64,000 bases of DNA from Hungatella_A sp034142505 (GCA_034142505.1 JAWZDV010000043.1:24691-88690); one strand, 5' to 3'. Counted from the first letter of the stretch, positions 8,193-16,358 are shown. Notes: generated by a model from the sequence alone, not told the origin. Made by a program: numbers and translations.

Positions 8193-9527
8193 TTACATGA
8201 AATCAGGTAAATGAAATATAAATTTACTTCCCTCCCCTAACTCACTCTCCACCGACATATAACCGCCGTGGATCAGGGCGATCTGCTGTACTATGGCAAG
8301 TCCAAGGCCTGCGCCGGCATCACCGCTTCGGGCAGGGTCCACCTGATAAAACCGGTTCCAGATATGTTTCTGCTGCTCCGGCGATATCCCGATTCCATCA
8401 TCTCTTACCGACAAGAAAAATTCTCCCTGCATTCGTCCGGTTCGTATCCACACATTGCCGTCAGGCTTCCCGTACTTAACTGCATTTTCAATCAGATTCC
8501 GTACCAGCCTGGACAGCAGTTCTCCATCTGCTTTTATCATCAGAGGCCCATCCGCCTCACAATGAATCTTCACCGAAACCGGAAACTGCTCGCTGCAGAC
8601 TGAACGGACAAGTTCGTTAGCATCCACCAGAGCCATATGCACCTGCTCCGTCCCCTGTTCCAGCCGGGTCATATTCAGAAGCTGGGAAATGATGGATGTC
8701 ATTTTCTCACTTTGGCGATGAATCATTGCTATGGTCTCCTGCCGTTCCTCCGGGGATTCGTCATATTTTAAAGCATACTCGCAAGCGCCTTTTATAATTG
8801 AAACCGGGGTTCGAAGTTCATGTGAGGCATCGGCTGTAAATTGTTTTTCCACCTCAAAAGAACGTTCCAGCCGCTCAAACATCCCGTCAAAGGTAACCGC
8901 CAGCTGGGAAAATTCATCCCTTCCCTCCGGAAGGCCTATTCGACCGGTTAAATCACGGGCTTCGTTGATGGCGGCAACCGTTTTTGCCACCAGCTCTAAA
9001 GGTCTGAATGACCGCTTCACAATAAACCAGCCGCCCAGGGCTGTCAGCAGGATAAAAAGAGGCATGGCGGCAGCTGCAACCCGGAACAGATTCCTAATGG
9101 CCTCATTCTGCCTTGGCGTCTCTGTCACTCCTCTGACCCAGACTCCTGTCTCCCAGTCAAAGGGTCTCCACAGGTCCATCACAAGATACCTGCCCTTTTC
9201 TGTTTCCACAGTTCGAATGGAACCATTTTGAAAGGGCTCCTGCGCAGTAAAAGACACCGGCACCTGGCCCGCAAGCAGGGTTTCACCCTGGCTGTAAATC
9301 AGGACGGAAACACCATCCTGATAGAATATAAAATGATTGCTGACCTGCAGCCTGCCATTGTCCATGGTGATCTGCTTTACATTAGTTTTCAGCAGCTGAG
9401 TAAGCTGCTGCGTGATGGTCTGCGCGGACACGGAATTGCTGATCAACAGCATAAAGGTCAGAAACAATCCACCCATCAGCGACATCAACAAAGTCAAAAG
9501 CAGGGTGAGTTTGAGTTTTACAGACAT
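8193..9527 (-). CDS. Sensor histidine kinase (HAMP, HisKA, HATPase_c)
   Basis: Membrane sensor kinase, 444 aa. Two membrane segments (about residues 7-32 and 150-170) flank an extracytoplasmic domain of about 115 residues. A HAMP linker follows, then the H-box DASHELRTPVSIIKG with the phosphorylated His. The ATP-binding domain has an N-box (LVRNLIENAVKYG), a G1 box (VRDDGIGI) and a G2 box (DAGAGLGLAIV). The coding region overlaps the upstream response regulator by 10 nt, so the two are translated together. The signal is unknown. The lack of Cys-rich or PAS elements and the PepSY genes downstream point to an envelope cue. Confidence 0.95.
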   Translation of the reverse strand: MSVKLKLTLLLTLLMSLMGGLFLTFMLLISNSVSAQTITQQLTQLLKTNVKQITMDNGRLQVSNHFIFYQDGVSVLIYSQGETLLAGQVPVSFTAQEPFQNGSIRTVETEKGRYLVMDLWRPFDWETGVWVRGVTETPRQNEAIRNLFRVAAAAMPLFILLTALGGWFIVKRSFRPLELVAKTVAAINEARDLTGRIGLPEGRDEFSQLAVTFDGMFERLERSFEVEKQFTADASHELRTPVSIIKGACEYALKYDESPEERQETIAMIHRQSEKMTSIISQLLNMTRLEQGTEQVHMALVDANELVRSVCSEQFPVSVKIHCEADGPLMIKADGELLSRLVRNLIENAVKYGKPDGNVWIRTGRMQGEFFLSVRDDGIGISPEQQKHIWNRFYQVDPARSGDAGAGLGLAIVQQIALIHGGYMSVESELGEGSKFIFHLPDFM

Positions 9528-10222
9528 GAACCTCCCCCTTCTTTTTCCGCCTGTTCTAAGCGGATGACCCAGCCCACCCCCCGGATTGTATGGATTAATC
9601 TAGGCTGGCAGCTTCCGTCAATCTTCTTGCGCAGACGGCTCATATAGCCATCAATATTATTGGAACTTCCTGAGTATTCAAAATTCCAGATTTGATTTTC
9701 CAGCTGCTCTCTGGACAGGACAGCCCCCTGGTTGCGAAGCAAATATTCCAAAATAGAAAATTCCTTAGGCAGCAGCTGAATCTCTTTATCTCCCCGCGTA
9801 ACTGTGTGATTCTGTATATTCAAAGTCAAATCCTCAAATGTAAGCAGATTGCTTCTCGTCCCGGCATGTTTTCTTGTCATGGCGCGTATGCGGGCAAGGA
9901 GTTCTTCAAAATCAAAGGGTTTTACCAGATAATCGTCCGCCCCGAGGTCCAGTCCTTTTACACGGTCGGACACCGAATCGCGGGCTGTCAGAAACAGCAC
10001 CGGCACCTCATTTTCCTGGCTCCGAAGCTTCTGCAAAAGGGCATAGCCATCCATTTTAGGCATCATAATGTCCAGAATCAAAGCATCATACCGCGCCCCG
10101 GCTATGTAATCAAGCGCCTCCTCCCCATCGAAGCAGCAGTCCACGCTATATCCGTTTTTCTTCAGCGTCTTTGCAATCAGACGGTTCATATCTTTGGCAT
10201 CTTCCACGATCAGTACTCTCAT
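9518..10222 (-). CDS. OmpR/PhoB-family response regulator
   Basis: Transcription factor partner of the kinase that follows. The receiver domain starts MRVLIVEDAKDMNRLI with the acidic pair ED; the phospho-acceptor Asp is in ALILDIMMPKMDGY; the conserved Lys is in DYLVKPFDFEE. The C-terminal winged helix (Trans_reg_C) contains LLPKEFSILEYLLRNQG and ends SRLRKKIDGS...IHTIRGVGW. The open frame continues upstream to 10330, but homology to the family begins at the ATG at 10222. About 235 aa, the usual length. Operon order is regulator, kinase, PepSY lipoprotein, PepSY protein. Confidence 0.95.
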   Translation of the reverse strand: MRVLIVEDAKDMNRLIAKTLKKNGYSVDCCFDGEEALDYIAGARYDALILDIMMPKMDGYALLQKLRSQENEVPVLFLTARDSVSDRVKGLDLGADDYLVKPFDFEELLARIRAMTRKHAGTRSNLLTFEDLTLNIQNHTVTRGDKEIQLLPKEFSILEYLLRNQGAVLSREQLENQIWNFEYSGSSNNIDGYMSRLRKKIDGSCQPRLIHTIRGVGWVIRLEQAEKEGGGSCL

Positions 10223-10294
10223 CCCACACCCCATTCTCCAGCGTTTTTCCGGCAGACACATAGTATAATCCAGTTTCGATCCTTTCATATCATG

Positions 10295-10323
10295 ATTATA
10301 CCTTTCCCCTGATCTTTTGTACA
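10295..10323 (-). promoter_or_regulatory. Candidate promoter of the two-component/PepSY operon
   Basis: Minus-strand TGTACA (10318-10323) and TATAAT (10295-10300) with a 17-bp spacer, about 73 nt upstream of the chosen regulator start. The -10 is perfect and the -35 matches four of six positions. Confidence 0.5.
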
Positions 10324-10331
10324 GTTTCAAA

Positions 10332-10371
10332 CAAAAATCAGGATCAAATTCAAAAAAGATTTGATCCTGAT
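10332..10371 (-). terminator. Rho-independent terminator of the carboxypeptidase gene
   Basis: Perfect 13-bp stem (10337-10349 with 10359-10371, arm ATCAGGATCAAAT) and 9-nt loop, then TTTTT on the minus strand. It starts 24 nt after the stop of the D-Ala-D-Ala carboxypeptidase gene. Confidence 0.88.
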
Positions 10372-10395
10372 TATATTATTCAATATACAAATTTA

Positions 10396-11889
10396 TCAGT
10401 TCTCTGTTATTGTCTCCGCTTTCTGTTTTACTCCGCCCATCCACCAGGCATTTAACAGCTTCTTTAAGTAGTCTTTAAAGCCGGCCTCCCGGACGGTGCC
10501 GTCGGTGAGTACGGGGATTTCGCCCAGTGCTTTTCCGTTAAGGCTGTATCGCAGGGCGCCAGCGTTCATGCCGGGTTCGATGGGGGCCTCGATCATTTCT
10601 TCCAGGACCAGTTCTTTTTGAATGGCGGATAAGTCATCGCCGTTTAGGCTTAAGTAGGAGAAATTTCCGTCGTATTTGAGGGGAACGGTCTCTTCTACGC
10701 CGTTTTTGACCTGCATTGGCGGCAGGGGGAGCATCTCTTTGTCCTCGTAGAGTTTGCAGTTGGCGTAGCCGTAGTTGAGCATTGTCTGGGCGTCGGCGAA
10801 ACGGACTTTGTAATCCGGGGCCGCCATCACGGTTGCAATTAAGCGGACACCGTCTTTTTCGGCGGTGGCGGACAGACAGTATTTGGCGATGGAGGTGGAG
10901 CCGGTTTTTAGGCCGGTCACCTTGAAGTTGGTTGCCATTTTGAGCAGCTTGTTGGTGTTGGCAAGGCCAAATTCCTTGGTACCCTGTTTAGTGACATGGG
11001 TAATATTTTCCATCCAGATGGTTGAATAATTATGTATCTGTGGATAACGGTTGATCAGTTCCCGGGACATGATGGCAATATCCCTGGCCGTGGTCACATG
11101 GGTGGGGGACTCGGTGAGTCCGCAGCAGTCCTCAAAATTGGTGTTTGTCATGCCAAGACCCTTGGCCCGCTCGTTCATCATGGCCACAAATTCCGGTTCC
11201 CCGCCGGCGATATACTCTGCCATGGCTACGGAAGCATCGTTGCCGGAGGCCACGACGATACATTTGATTAAGGTCTCCACGGTCTGGACCTCGCCCTCCT
11301 CTAAAAAGACTTGGGAACCACCCATGGATTTGGCGTGAGCGCTTGTCACCACCTCGTCCGTCATCTTGATTTTGCCGGACTCCAGCGCGTCGAAAATCAG
11401 AATCAGGGTCATGACTTTGGTGACACTGGCAGGACTGCGCTTGGTGTCCGCATCTTTTTCAAAGATTACCTGGCCGGTGGAGGCTTCCATTAAGACGGCG
11501 GACGGGGCCGCAATCTGTGGGCCTCCTCCGGTGGCGACCGGCGCCTCGGTCTCCACGGCTTCGCCGATGTCGGCGGCATTTAACTCTGCGCCCTCCCCGC
11601 CGATGCCGGCGGCATTTAATTCTCCGCTCTCCCCACCGATGCCGGCGGTATTTAATGCTCCGCCTGCCTCACTGACGCCGGCGGTATTTAATTCTCCGCC
11701 TGCCCCACTGACGCCGGCGATATTCCCTGCTGCTCCTTTCGCTTCTCCGGAAACCTCCGCTCCATCTTCCTGCTGTCCGACAATCATCTGACTGCCTACC
11801 ACCATTGCCGGTTCCTCGGCCCATGCGGATACAGCCGGGCCGGTGATGATCATGGAAAAGGTACATAGTAAACCTATGATTCGCTTCAT
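10396..11889 (-). CDS. D-alanyl-D-alanine carboxypeptidase (PBP5/DacF type) with a repetitive N-terminal linker
   Basis: Penicillin-binding serine peptidase that trims the terminal D-Ala of peptidoglycan stem peptides outside the membrane. All three active-site motifs are present: SVTK (in SPASVTKVMTL), SGN (VASGNDASVAMAEY) and KTG (TGLKTGSTSIAK). A signal peptide (IIGLLCTFSMIITGPAVSAWA) precedes a Gly/Ala/Glu-rich linker containing four 12-residue repeats. A PBP5 C-terminal domain follows the catalytic domain. The last residues (FKDYLKKLLNAWWMGG) look like the amphipathic membrane anchor of this class. The frame opens with a GTG at 11901, but GAGGG five nt before ATG 11889 favours the latter. 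Length about 497 aa; the extra length over typical family members is the repeat linker. Confidence 0.95.
   Translation of the reverse strand: MKRIIGLLCTFSMIITGPAVSAWAEEPAMVVGSQMIVGQQEDGAEVSGEAKGAAGNIAGVSGAGGELNTAGVSEAGGALNTAGIGGESGELNAAGIGGEGAELNAADIGEAVETEAPVATGGGPQIAAPSAVLMEASTGQVIFEKDADTKRSPASVTKVMTLILIFDALESGKIKMTDEVVTSAHAKSMGGSQVFLEEGEVQTVETLIKCIVVASGNDASVAMAEYIAGGEPEFVAMMNERAKGLGMTNTNFEDCCGLTESPTHVTTARDIAIMSRELINRYPQIHNYSTIWMENITHVTKQGTKEFGLANTNKLLKMATNFKVTGLKTGSTSIAKYCLSATAEKDGVRLIATVMAAPDYKVRFADAQTMLNYGYANCKLYEDKEMLPLPPMQVKNGVEETVPLKYDGNFSYLSLNGDDLSAIQKELVLEEMIEAPIEPGMNAGALRYSLNGKALGEIPVLTDGTVREAGFKDYLKKLLNAWWMGGVKQKAETITEN
11575..11718 (-). repeat. Four tandem 36-bp coding repeats in the carboxypeptidase linker
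   Basis: Four consecutive 12-codon units are read on the minus strand as AGVSGAGGELNT, AGVSEAGGALNT, AGIGGESGELNA and AGIGGEGAELNA, with a partial fifth (ADIGEA). Unit length is exactly in frame, so copy-number change would lengthen or shorten the linker without frameshift. Confidence 0.9.
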
Positions 11890-12079
11890 AACATCCCTCA
11901 CATACTTTCATCTCTTATTAATATATAAGGAAGAATCTGCTATATATTACATTTTCCATAATTTATTCTGAAATATCATCAGCCATCTTACTTTTCATGG
12001 AATTATATGCTAAAATAGGGGTTGGTTTATGTAAAGTAAATCACAAAATGAAAAGATTAATCGGGGTGGGTGTTGATAG

Positions 12080-13540
12080 ATGAGTAAGTCAGATTATAAA
12101 CGACGGATACGCCAGCGCAGAATTGCCTGGTTTAAGAGAAATATTCCTTTTTTGGTCATTGGAACCGTGACTGTCGGCGCAATTGGGGGCGGCATCTTTT
12201 ATTTTGGAAGTAAATGGAAACAGGAGGGCAGTATGACCACCAGCGTAACGGCGGCCAGCAGGAATACCTCCGGCGCTGAAACGGCTCCTACGACGGCGGA
12301 CCCTGCATATTTGGAAAGTTCTGCGGCGGAAGCGGCGGCACAGGAGCTGAATGCACAGGTGGAGGCCCTTCTTGCCGAAGCGGATAAACTTGCTGCGGGA
12401 TACGATTATGACAGGGCGGTGGAACTTTTGCAGACCTCTTCGATTTACGGTCTGGATACCAGGATTACGGAAGCTGTCACGGGCTATGAGGAGACCAAAG
12501 CAGCTCTGGTGGAATATGATATCAATCAGGTGACCCACGTCTTTTTCCACACGCTGATCATGGACAACTCCAAGGCCTTTGACGGGGACCAGAAGCAGGC
12601 TGGTTATAATCAGATGATGACGACGAAGAGTGAATTTGAGAAGATTCTCCAGTCGATGTATGACCGGGGTTACGTGCTGGTACGGCTTCATGATCTGGCC
12701 TACGAGGTGACCGACGAAAATGGAAACGCGAAGTTTGTGAAGAATTCAATCCTGCTGCCGGAGGGCAAGAAAGCCTTCGTGATGTCGCAGGATGATGTGT
12801 GTTATTATGAATATATGGACGGTGATGGATTTGCCAGCCGGATGATCATCGGGGAGGACGGGAAACCGACCTGCGAGATGAAGATGGATGACGGAAGTGT
12901 TTCCGTCGGGGATTATGATCTGGTTCCGATTCTGGAGAAGTTTATTCAGTCTCATCCTGATTTCTCTTACAAGGGAGCAAGGGCGGTGATTGCATTTACC
13001 GGGTATAACGGGATTCTTGGGTACCGAACGGCGGCTTCTTACAGTGAAAATCCCACCTATGAGCAGGACCGGGAGACGGCGGCGGCCGTGGCCCAGTCTC
13101 TGCGGGACAATGGCTGGGAGCTGGCCTCCCACAGCTGGGGACACCGGAATATGGGAACGATTGATTATGCCGATTTTGTGAAAGATACGGATAAATGGGA
13201 GGCAGAGGTGGAGTCCCTGATTGGGCCGACGGATATTATTCTGTTCCCGTTTGGAAGTGATATTGGGGACTGGCATCCTTATACAGCTGACAATAACCGG
13301 TTTAACTATTTGAAATCCAAGGGATTCCGGTATTTCTGTAATGTGGATTCCAGCAAGCACTGGATTCAGGTCGGGGAAGACCATCTGCGCCAGGGACGGC
13401 GGAATCTGGATGGGTATCGGATGTACTATGATATGATTGAGACGGACCCGGCGAGACTTAAGCTGGATGATTTGATGGATGTGAAGGAAGTGTTCGATCC
13501 TGACCGGCCGACGCCGGTGCCGCCGATGGGCGGCGGCTGA
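12080..13540 (+). CDS. Membrane-anchored polysaccharide deacetylase (NodB fold)
   Basis: A 486-residue protein with a basic N-terminus and one membrane helix (FLVIGTVTVGAIGGGIFYFG, about residues 25-44). An Ala/Glu-rich, probably helical spacer (70-130) leads to a C-terminal NodB-type deacetylase domain. The NodB metal motif is seen as MSQDDV near residue 235 (in place of TFDDG), and the two histidines as SHSWGHRN, exactly H-x3-H. Family members remove acetyl groups from peptidoglycan or other extracellular glycans; the substrate here is unknown. The gene is divergent from the carboxypeptidase, which also acts on the wall. The ribosome site is only a GGGGTGGG stretch about 10 nt upstream. Confidence 0.88.
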   Translation: MSKSDYKRRIRQRRIAWFKRNIPFLVIGTVTVGAIGGGIFYFGSKWKQEGSMTTSVTAASRNTSGAETAPTTADPAYLESSAAEAAAQELNAQVEALLAEADKLAAGYDYDRAVELLQTSSIYGLDTRITEAVTGYEETKAALVEYDINQVTHVFFHTLIMDNSKAFDGDQKQAGYNQMMTTKSEFEKILQSMYDRGYVLVRLHDLAYEVTDENGNAKFVKNSILLPEGKKAFVMSQDDVCYYEYMDGDGFASRMIIGEDGKPTCEMKMDDGSVSVGDYDLVPILEKFIQSHPDFSYKGARAVIAFTGYNGILGYRTAASYSENPTYEQDRETAAAVAQSLRDNGWELASHSWGHRNMGTIDYADFVKDTDKWEAEVESLIGPTDIILFPFGSDIGDWHPYTADNNRFNYLKSKGFRYFCNVDSSKHWIQVGEDHLRQGRRNLDGYRMYYDMIETDPARLKLDDLMDVKEVFDPDRPTPVPPMGGG

Positions 13541-13567
13541 TTGACGGTTGACTGTAAGGTAGTTGAT

Positions 13568-13657
13568 CAGATGGTTATTGTACGGATCGCTATTGAACGA
13601 ATGGCTATTAATCCGATGGTCATTGATCTGACGACCGTTGGCCTGATGGCTGACAAA
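13568..13657 (+). repeat. Six degenerate 15-bp tandem repeats
   Basis: Immediately after the deacetylase stop, six 15-bp units follow one another, loosely CNGATGGYTATTGAT. They read in one open frame as MVIVR-IAIER-MAINP-MVIDL type five-residue units, but no credible ribosome site precedes that frame. Confidence 0.6.
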
Positions 13658-13676
13658 AGAGAATGTCTGAAACTAA

Positions 13677-13738
13677 AAACGGCCGGGAACTGCGGTATGG
13701 TGAGTCAAATCACCTGCGCTCTCCCGGTCGTTTTTTTG
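13677..13738. terminator. Bidirectional terminator between deacetylase and GTPase genes
   Basis: AACGGCCGGGA pairs with TCCCGGTCGTT, with an inner GGTGA/TCACC stem. It is flanked by AAAAA on the left and TTTTTTT on the right, so it can serve the rightward deacetylase gene and the leftward GTPase gene that ends at 13763. Confidence 0.85.
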
Positions 13739-13762
13739 TTATCTGGCCTGCGGTTGATTCAT

Positions 13763-14710
13763 TTAAAACTGTACTATTTCTTTAATCGGCTCCGCCGGCT
13801 CCACGGTCTCTGCATAGAGGACCGGGCCGGTGCCCTGGTAGTCGGGCCACTCCTCGTACTCGATTCTGGCACGGACGCGTACCCACTCTTTTGTCTCTAA
13901 TCTTCTTGCCTCCCTGGCCTTGCAAATATATCCCAAAAATGTCATATCCGCCTCACAGCAGGTCATCGCCATGCGGCCCGGGACAAAATAGTTCTTGGGG
14001 AAGTTGGGACTTTTCAACACCATGGCGGTAAATTCCACCACTTTTCCACGGTAGCGGTCCGGTTTATCCATCGTATCAATATACCAGATTCCGTAGTCCT
14101 CCGGCGCGATCTCAATAATATCGGCTGTCATATCGTAGGGCAGATCCGCCTCTGACACTTCCTCGATCTCGCCCTCCTCATCCTCAAATACAATCTCACA
14201 GCGGTTATTCATGGCTTTTAAGGTCCGGCGGTAACCCTCCAGATCCTCAATGCCGTCGCAGCGGTTGCAGATGATTAATTCGGAATTACGCACCATAGCC
14301 CCTAAAAGAGGCTTCATGTTCTTTAAATAGAGGTCAAAAGTGGAACCGTCTATGATGGTCACCTGCTGGTAGATCGTCCAGTCCGGCGGCAGGCGCAGAT
14401 CATCCTGGTTCCACATGCCGTTCCATTCCATCAAAACCCGCTCCGGGTTATACAAAAGTTCCAGTTCCTCTAACTTTTCCGGGGTCAAATCCGCCAGGCT
14501 GTCGATATAGACGATAGCTGTCCTCGTCTGTTTTAACAGCGTCTGATCGTATTCGGTGTCCCCCTCCTCACAGACAATGAGCAGCGTCTTTCCCTCTGTC
14601 TGAAAATAATCCTGCTCCATGGTGAACTGGAGGAACTGCGTTTTGCCTGCTTCCAAAAAACCGTTGATTAAAAATAACGGCATGATCTCGTCTTCTATCT
14701 CTGGTCCCAT
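13763..14710 (-). CDS. CobW-like GTPase fused to a YcgQ (DUF1980)-like C-terminal domain
   Basis: A 315-residue protein of two parts. The N-terminal half is a G3E/CobW-type P-loop GTPase: Walker A FLINGFLEAGKTQ, a Walker B-like IVYIDSL, and an NRCD guanine-specificity motif in LIICNRCDG. It lacks the CxCC metal site of CobW/ZNG1 proteins. The C-terminal half (about 205-315) resembles the C-terminal domain of the B. subtilis YcgQ family: RYRGKVVEFTAMV, then GRMAMTCCEADMTFLGY, then EWVRVRARIEY. An AGGAG box with 7-nt spacing supports ATG 14710, which lies 3 nt past the stop of the His-rich CobW gene. The pair probably works together in transition-metal handling. The fusion reading is from remembered family patterns and should be searched. 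Confidence 0.75.
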   Translation of the reverse strand: MGPEIEDEIMPLFLINGFLEAGKTQFLQFTMEQDYFQTEGKTLLIVCEEGDTEYDQTLLKQTRTAIVYIDSLADLTPEKLEELELLYNPERVLMEWNGMWNQDDLRLPPDWTIYQQVTIIDGSTFDLYLKNMKPLLGAMVRNSELIICNRCDGIEDLEGYRRTLKAMNNRCEIVFEDEEGEIEEVSEADLPYDMTADIIEIAPEDYGIWYIDTMDKPDRYRGKVVEFTAMVLKSPNFPKNYFVPGRMAMTCCEADMTFLGYICKAREARRLETKEWVRVRARIEYEEWPDYQGTGPVLYAETVEPAEPIKEIVQF

Positions 14711-14713
14711 ATT

Positions 14714-15814
14714 TTAACTCCTGACAAATGCATGTTTCAATGCTTCTTTGTTTAAATTGGCGCCGATAACACAAACCTTGCCGGTATAGTCCGGCTGGCC
14801 GGTCCGGATCTCATATTCATCCGGCACTAAGTCGAAATATAGCCACTCATCGCTGCCATCCGCCGGCAGCATTCCCTTAGCCCGGAGTACTTCGCCGTAC
14901 TCATCGCCATTGGCAAGCTCGTCCAGAATAGCGTCCAGGTCTTCCTTTTTCATCGGAGCCACATGCTCGGCGCCCCAGCTGGTAAACACTTCATCGGCAT
15001 GATGGTGATCATGGTCGTGACCACAGCCACAGCCGCAGCCATCGTCGTGATCGTGGTGATGATGCTCGTGGTCTCCGCAGCCACAATCATCGTCATGGTC
15101 GTGGTGATGATGCTCATGCTCTCCACAGCCGCAATCTCCGTCATGATCGTGGTGATGATCATGGTGATGATGCTCATGTTCCTCCATCACCTCTTTCATC
15201 AGATCCTGCTCCATGGTATCTGGCTTCTCAATAATCTCCAAAAGCTGTGCTCCGCTCAGCTGGCTGCATGGCGTGGTGATGATCACCGCATTAGGGTTGT
15301 GCTCCCGGAGCAGTTCCACATCCTTCTGCACCTTATCCGCCGCCACAATATCCGTCCGGCTCATCACAATCGTCCCTGCGTTTTCAATCTGATTGTTAAA
15401 AAATTCACCAAAGTTTTTCATATACATCTTACACTTTGCCGCGTCCACAATGGTCACGGCACTGTTTAACGTCACTTCGATCTCCGCCGCCACGTCACGC
15501 ACAGCTTTCATCACATCAGACAGCTTGCCCACGCCGGATGGCTCGATTATCACCCGGTCCGGTTTGTATTTCGTCAGCACCTCCGCCAGAGATGTCCCAA
15601 AATCGCCCACCAGCGAACAGCAGATGCATCCGGAGTTCATCTCCCGGATCTCAATGCCGGAATCCTTCAAAAATCCTCCGTCGATCCCGATCTCACCGAA
15701 TTCATTTTCAATCAGGACCACCTGCTCGCCTGCGATGGCTTCCTCCAGCAGCTTCTTAATAAATGTTGTCTTTCCTGCTCCCAGGAATCCAGAAATAATA
15801 TCAATCTTTGTCAT
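14714..15814 (-). CDS. G3E/CobW-family metallochaperone GTPase with long His/Asp/Cys-rich insert
   Basis: Cytoplasmic GTPase of the CobW/YciC/ZNG1 group, which delivers or allocates metal ions, often zinc. Walker A is ISGFLGAGKTT, the CxCC metal motif is in NSGCICCSLVGDF, and the base-specificity region is near VMSRTDIV. About residues 210-275 form a metal-binding segment of repeated HEHHHHDHD and CGCG units, then a CobW C-terminal domain ends the protein. ATG 15814 is preferred over a TTG at 15823 because GAAGG lies 9 nt upstream of it. It is the first gene of a two-gene operon with the GTPase-DUF1980 fusion, with its own promoter. Confidence 0.93.
   Translation of the reverse strand: MTKIDIISGFLGAGKTTFIKKLLEEAIAGEQVVLIENEFGEIGIDGGFLKDSGIEIREMNSGCICCSLVGDFGTSLAEVLTKYKPDRVIIEPSGVGKLSDVMKAVRDVAAEIEVTLNSAVTIVDAAKCKMYMKNFGEFFNNQIENAGTIVMSRTDIVAADKVQKDVELLREHNPNAVIITTPCSQLSGAQLLEIIEKPDTMEQDLMKEVMEEHEHHHHDHHHDHDGDCGCGEHEHHHHDHDDDCGCGDHEHHHHDHDDGCGCGCGHDHDHHHADEVFTSWGAEHVAPMKKEDLDAILDELANGDEYGEVLRAKGMLPADGSDEWLYFDLVPDEYEIRTGQPDYTGKVCVIGANLNKEALKHAFVRS
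15000..15183 (-). repeat. His/Asp/Cys-coding degenerate repeats in the CobW gene
   Basis: Three or four imperfect copies of a roughly 48-bp unit encode HEHHHHDHDDDCGCGD-like blocks. Such segments chelate Zn, Ni or Co and expand readily by slippage. Confidence 0.85.
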
Positions 15815-15842
15815 ATTTCTCAACCTTCTTTCCTAATTGTCT

Positions 15843-15871
15843 ATTGTGTCACAAACTCTCTTTCCTGTCAA
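15843..15871 (-). promoter_or_regulatory. Promoter of the cobW operon
   Basis: Minus-strand TTGACA (15866-15871) and CACAAT (15843-15848), 17-bp spacer, about 29 nt from the start codon. No perfect Zur-type palindrome was seen over it. Confidence 0.6.
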
Positions 15872-15877
15872 TATGCC

Positions 15878-15915
15878 AAAAAGTGAAGGCGGCAGCCGAA
15901 CTTCCGGCACCGCCT
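15878..15915 (-). terminator. Terminator after the DtxR-type regulator
   Basis: Minus strand GGCGGTGCCGG / CGGCTGCCGCC stem (15888-15914) followed by TTCACTTTTT. It separates the iron operon from the cobW promoter a few bases further on. Confidence 0.7.
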
Positions 15916-15935
15916 CCTTACATTTATTACCAATT

Positions 15936-16295
15936 TTACTCATTCATAAACCGCTTAATTCCCTGGAATACCTCATCGCTGATAATATGTTCCATCCGGC
16001 AAGCGTCGTCCTCGGCTGCATCCTCGGCCACACCTGCCACCTTCTGGAGAAATGCCGTCAGCAGTTTATGCCTCTCATAAATGGCCGCCGCCTTCTCTTT
16101 CCCTTTCTCCGTCAGTTCAATATCACCGCCGGTCTCCATGGTAATATATCCGTCTTCCTTCAAGATGCTGACCGCCCGGCTGACGCTGGGCTTGCTGAAA
16201 TTCAACGTTCTCGCGATATCGATGGAACGGACAGTTCCCTGCTGTTCTTTCAACATCAAAATAGTCTCTAAATAATTCTCTCCTGATTCGTACAT
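15936..16295 (-). CDS. DtxR/MntR-family metal-dependent repressor
   Basis: Small regulator of 119 aa with an N-terminal winged helix (ENYLETILMLKEQQGTVRSIDIARTLNFSKPSVSRAV). The metal-binding dimerisation domain has the family's conserved E-KGKEKA and RHKLLTAFLQKV...CRMEHIISDEV elements. It has no SH3 domain, so it is MntR-sized. GGAGG lies 7 nt upstream of the ATG. Because it follows feoA-feoA-feoB and the mini-Fur gene, it may sense Fe or Mn and control the feo promoter, although it also has a candidate promoter of its own (16330-16358). Confidence 0.92.
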   Translation of the reverse strand: MYESGENYLETILMLKEQQGTVRSIDIARTLNFSKPSVSRAVSILKEDGYITMETGGDIELTEKGKEKAAAIYERHKLLTAFLQKVAGVAEDAAEDDACRMEHIISDEVFQGIKRFMNE

Positions 16296-16329
16296 GGTTC
16301 ACCCTCCCGCCTTGCACACTGCTGGTTCT

Positions 16330-16358
16330 ATTGTAACCCAAAATCGGAGTTACGTCCA
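16330..16358 (-). promoter_or_regulatory. Candidate promoter of the DtxR-type gene
   Basis: Minus-strand TGGACG (16353-16358) and TACAAT (16330-16335) with 17-bp spacing, about 35 nt before the start codon. Confidence 0.5.

Noticed and set aside
12089..13384. Minus-strand frames of 200 and 212 codons
   Set aside because: Both are shadows of the polysaccharide deacetylase gene, which has membrane anchor and NodB motifs in its own frame.
13541..13900. 119-codon frame after the deacetylase
   Set aside because: No ribosome site; it runs through 15-bp repeats, a bidirectional terminator and the 3' end of the opposing GTPase gene.
14963..15469. 168-codon plus-strand frame rich in Met and Val
   Set aside because: Antisense image of the His/Asp-rich repeats of the CobW gene.
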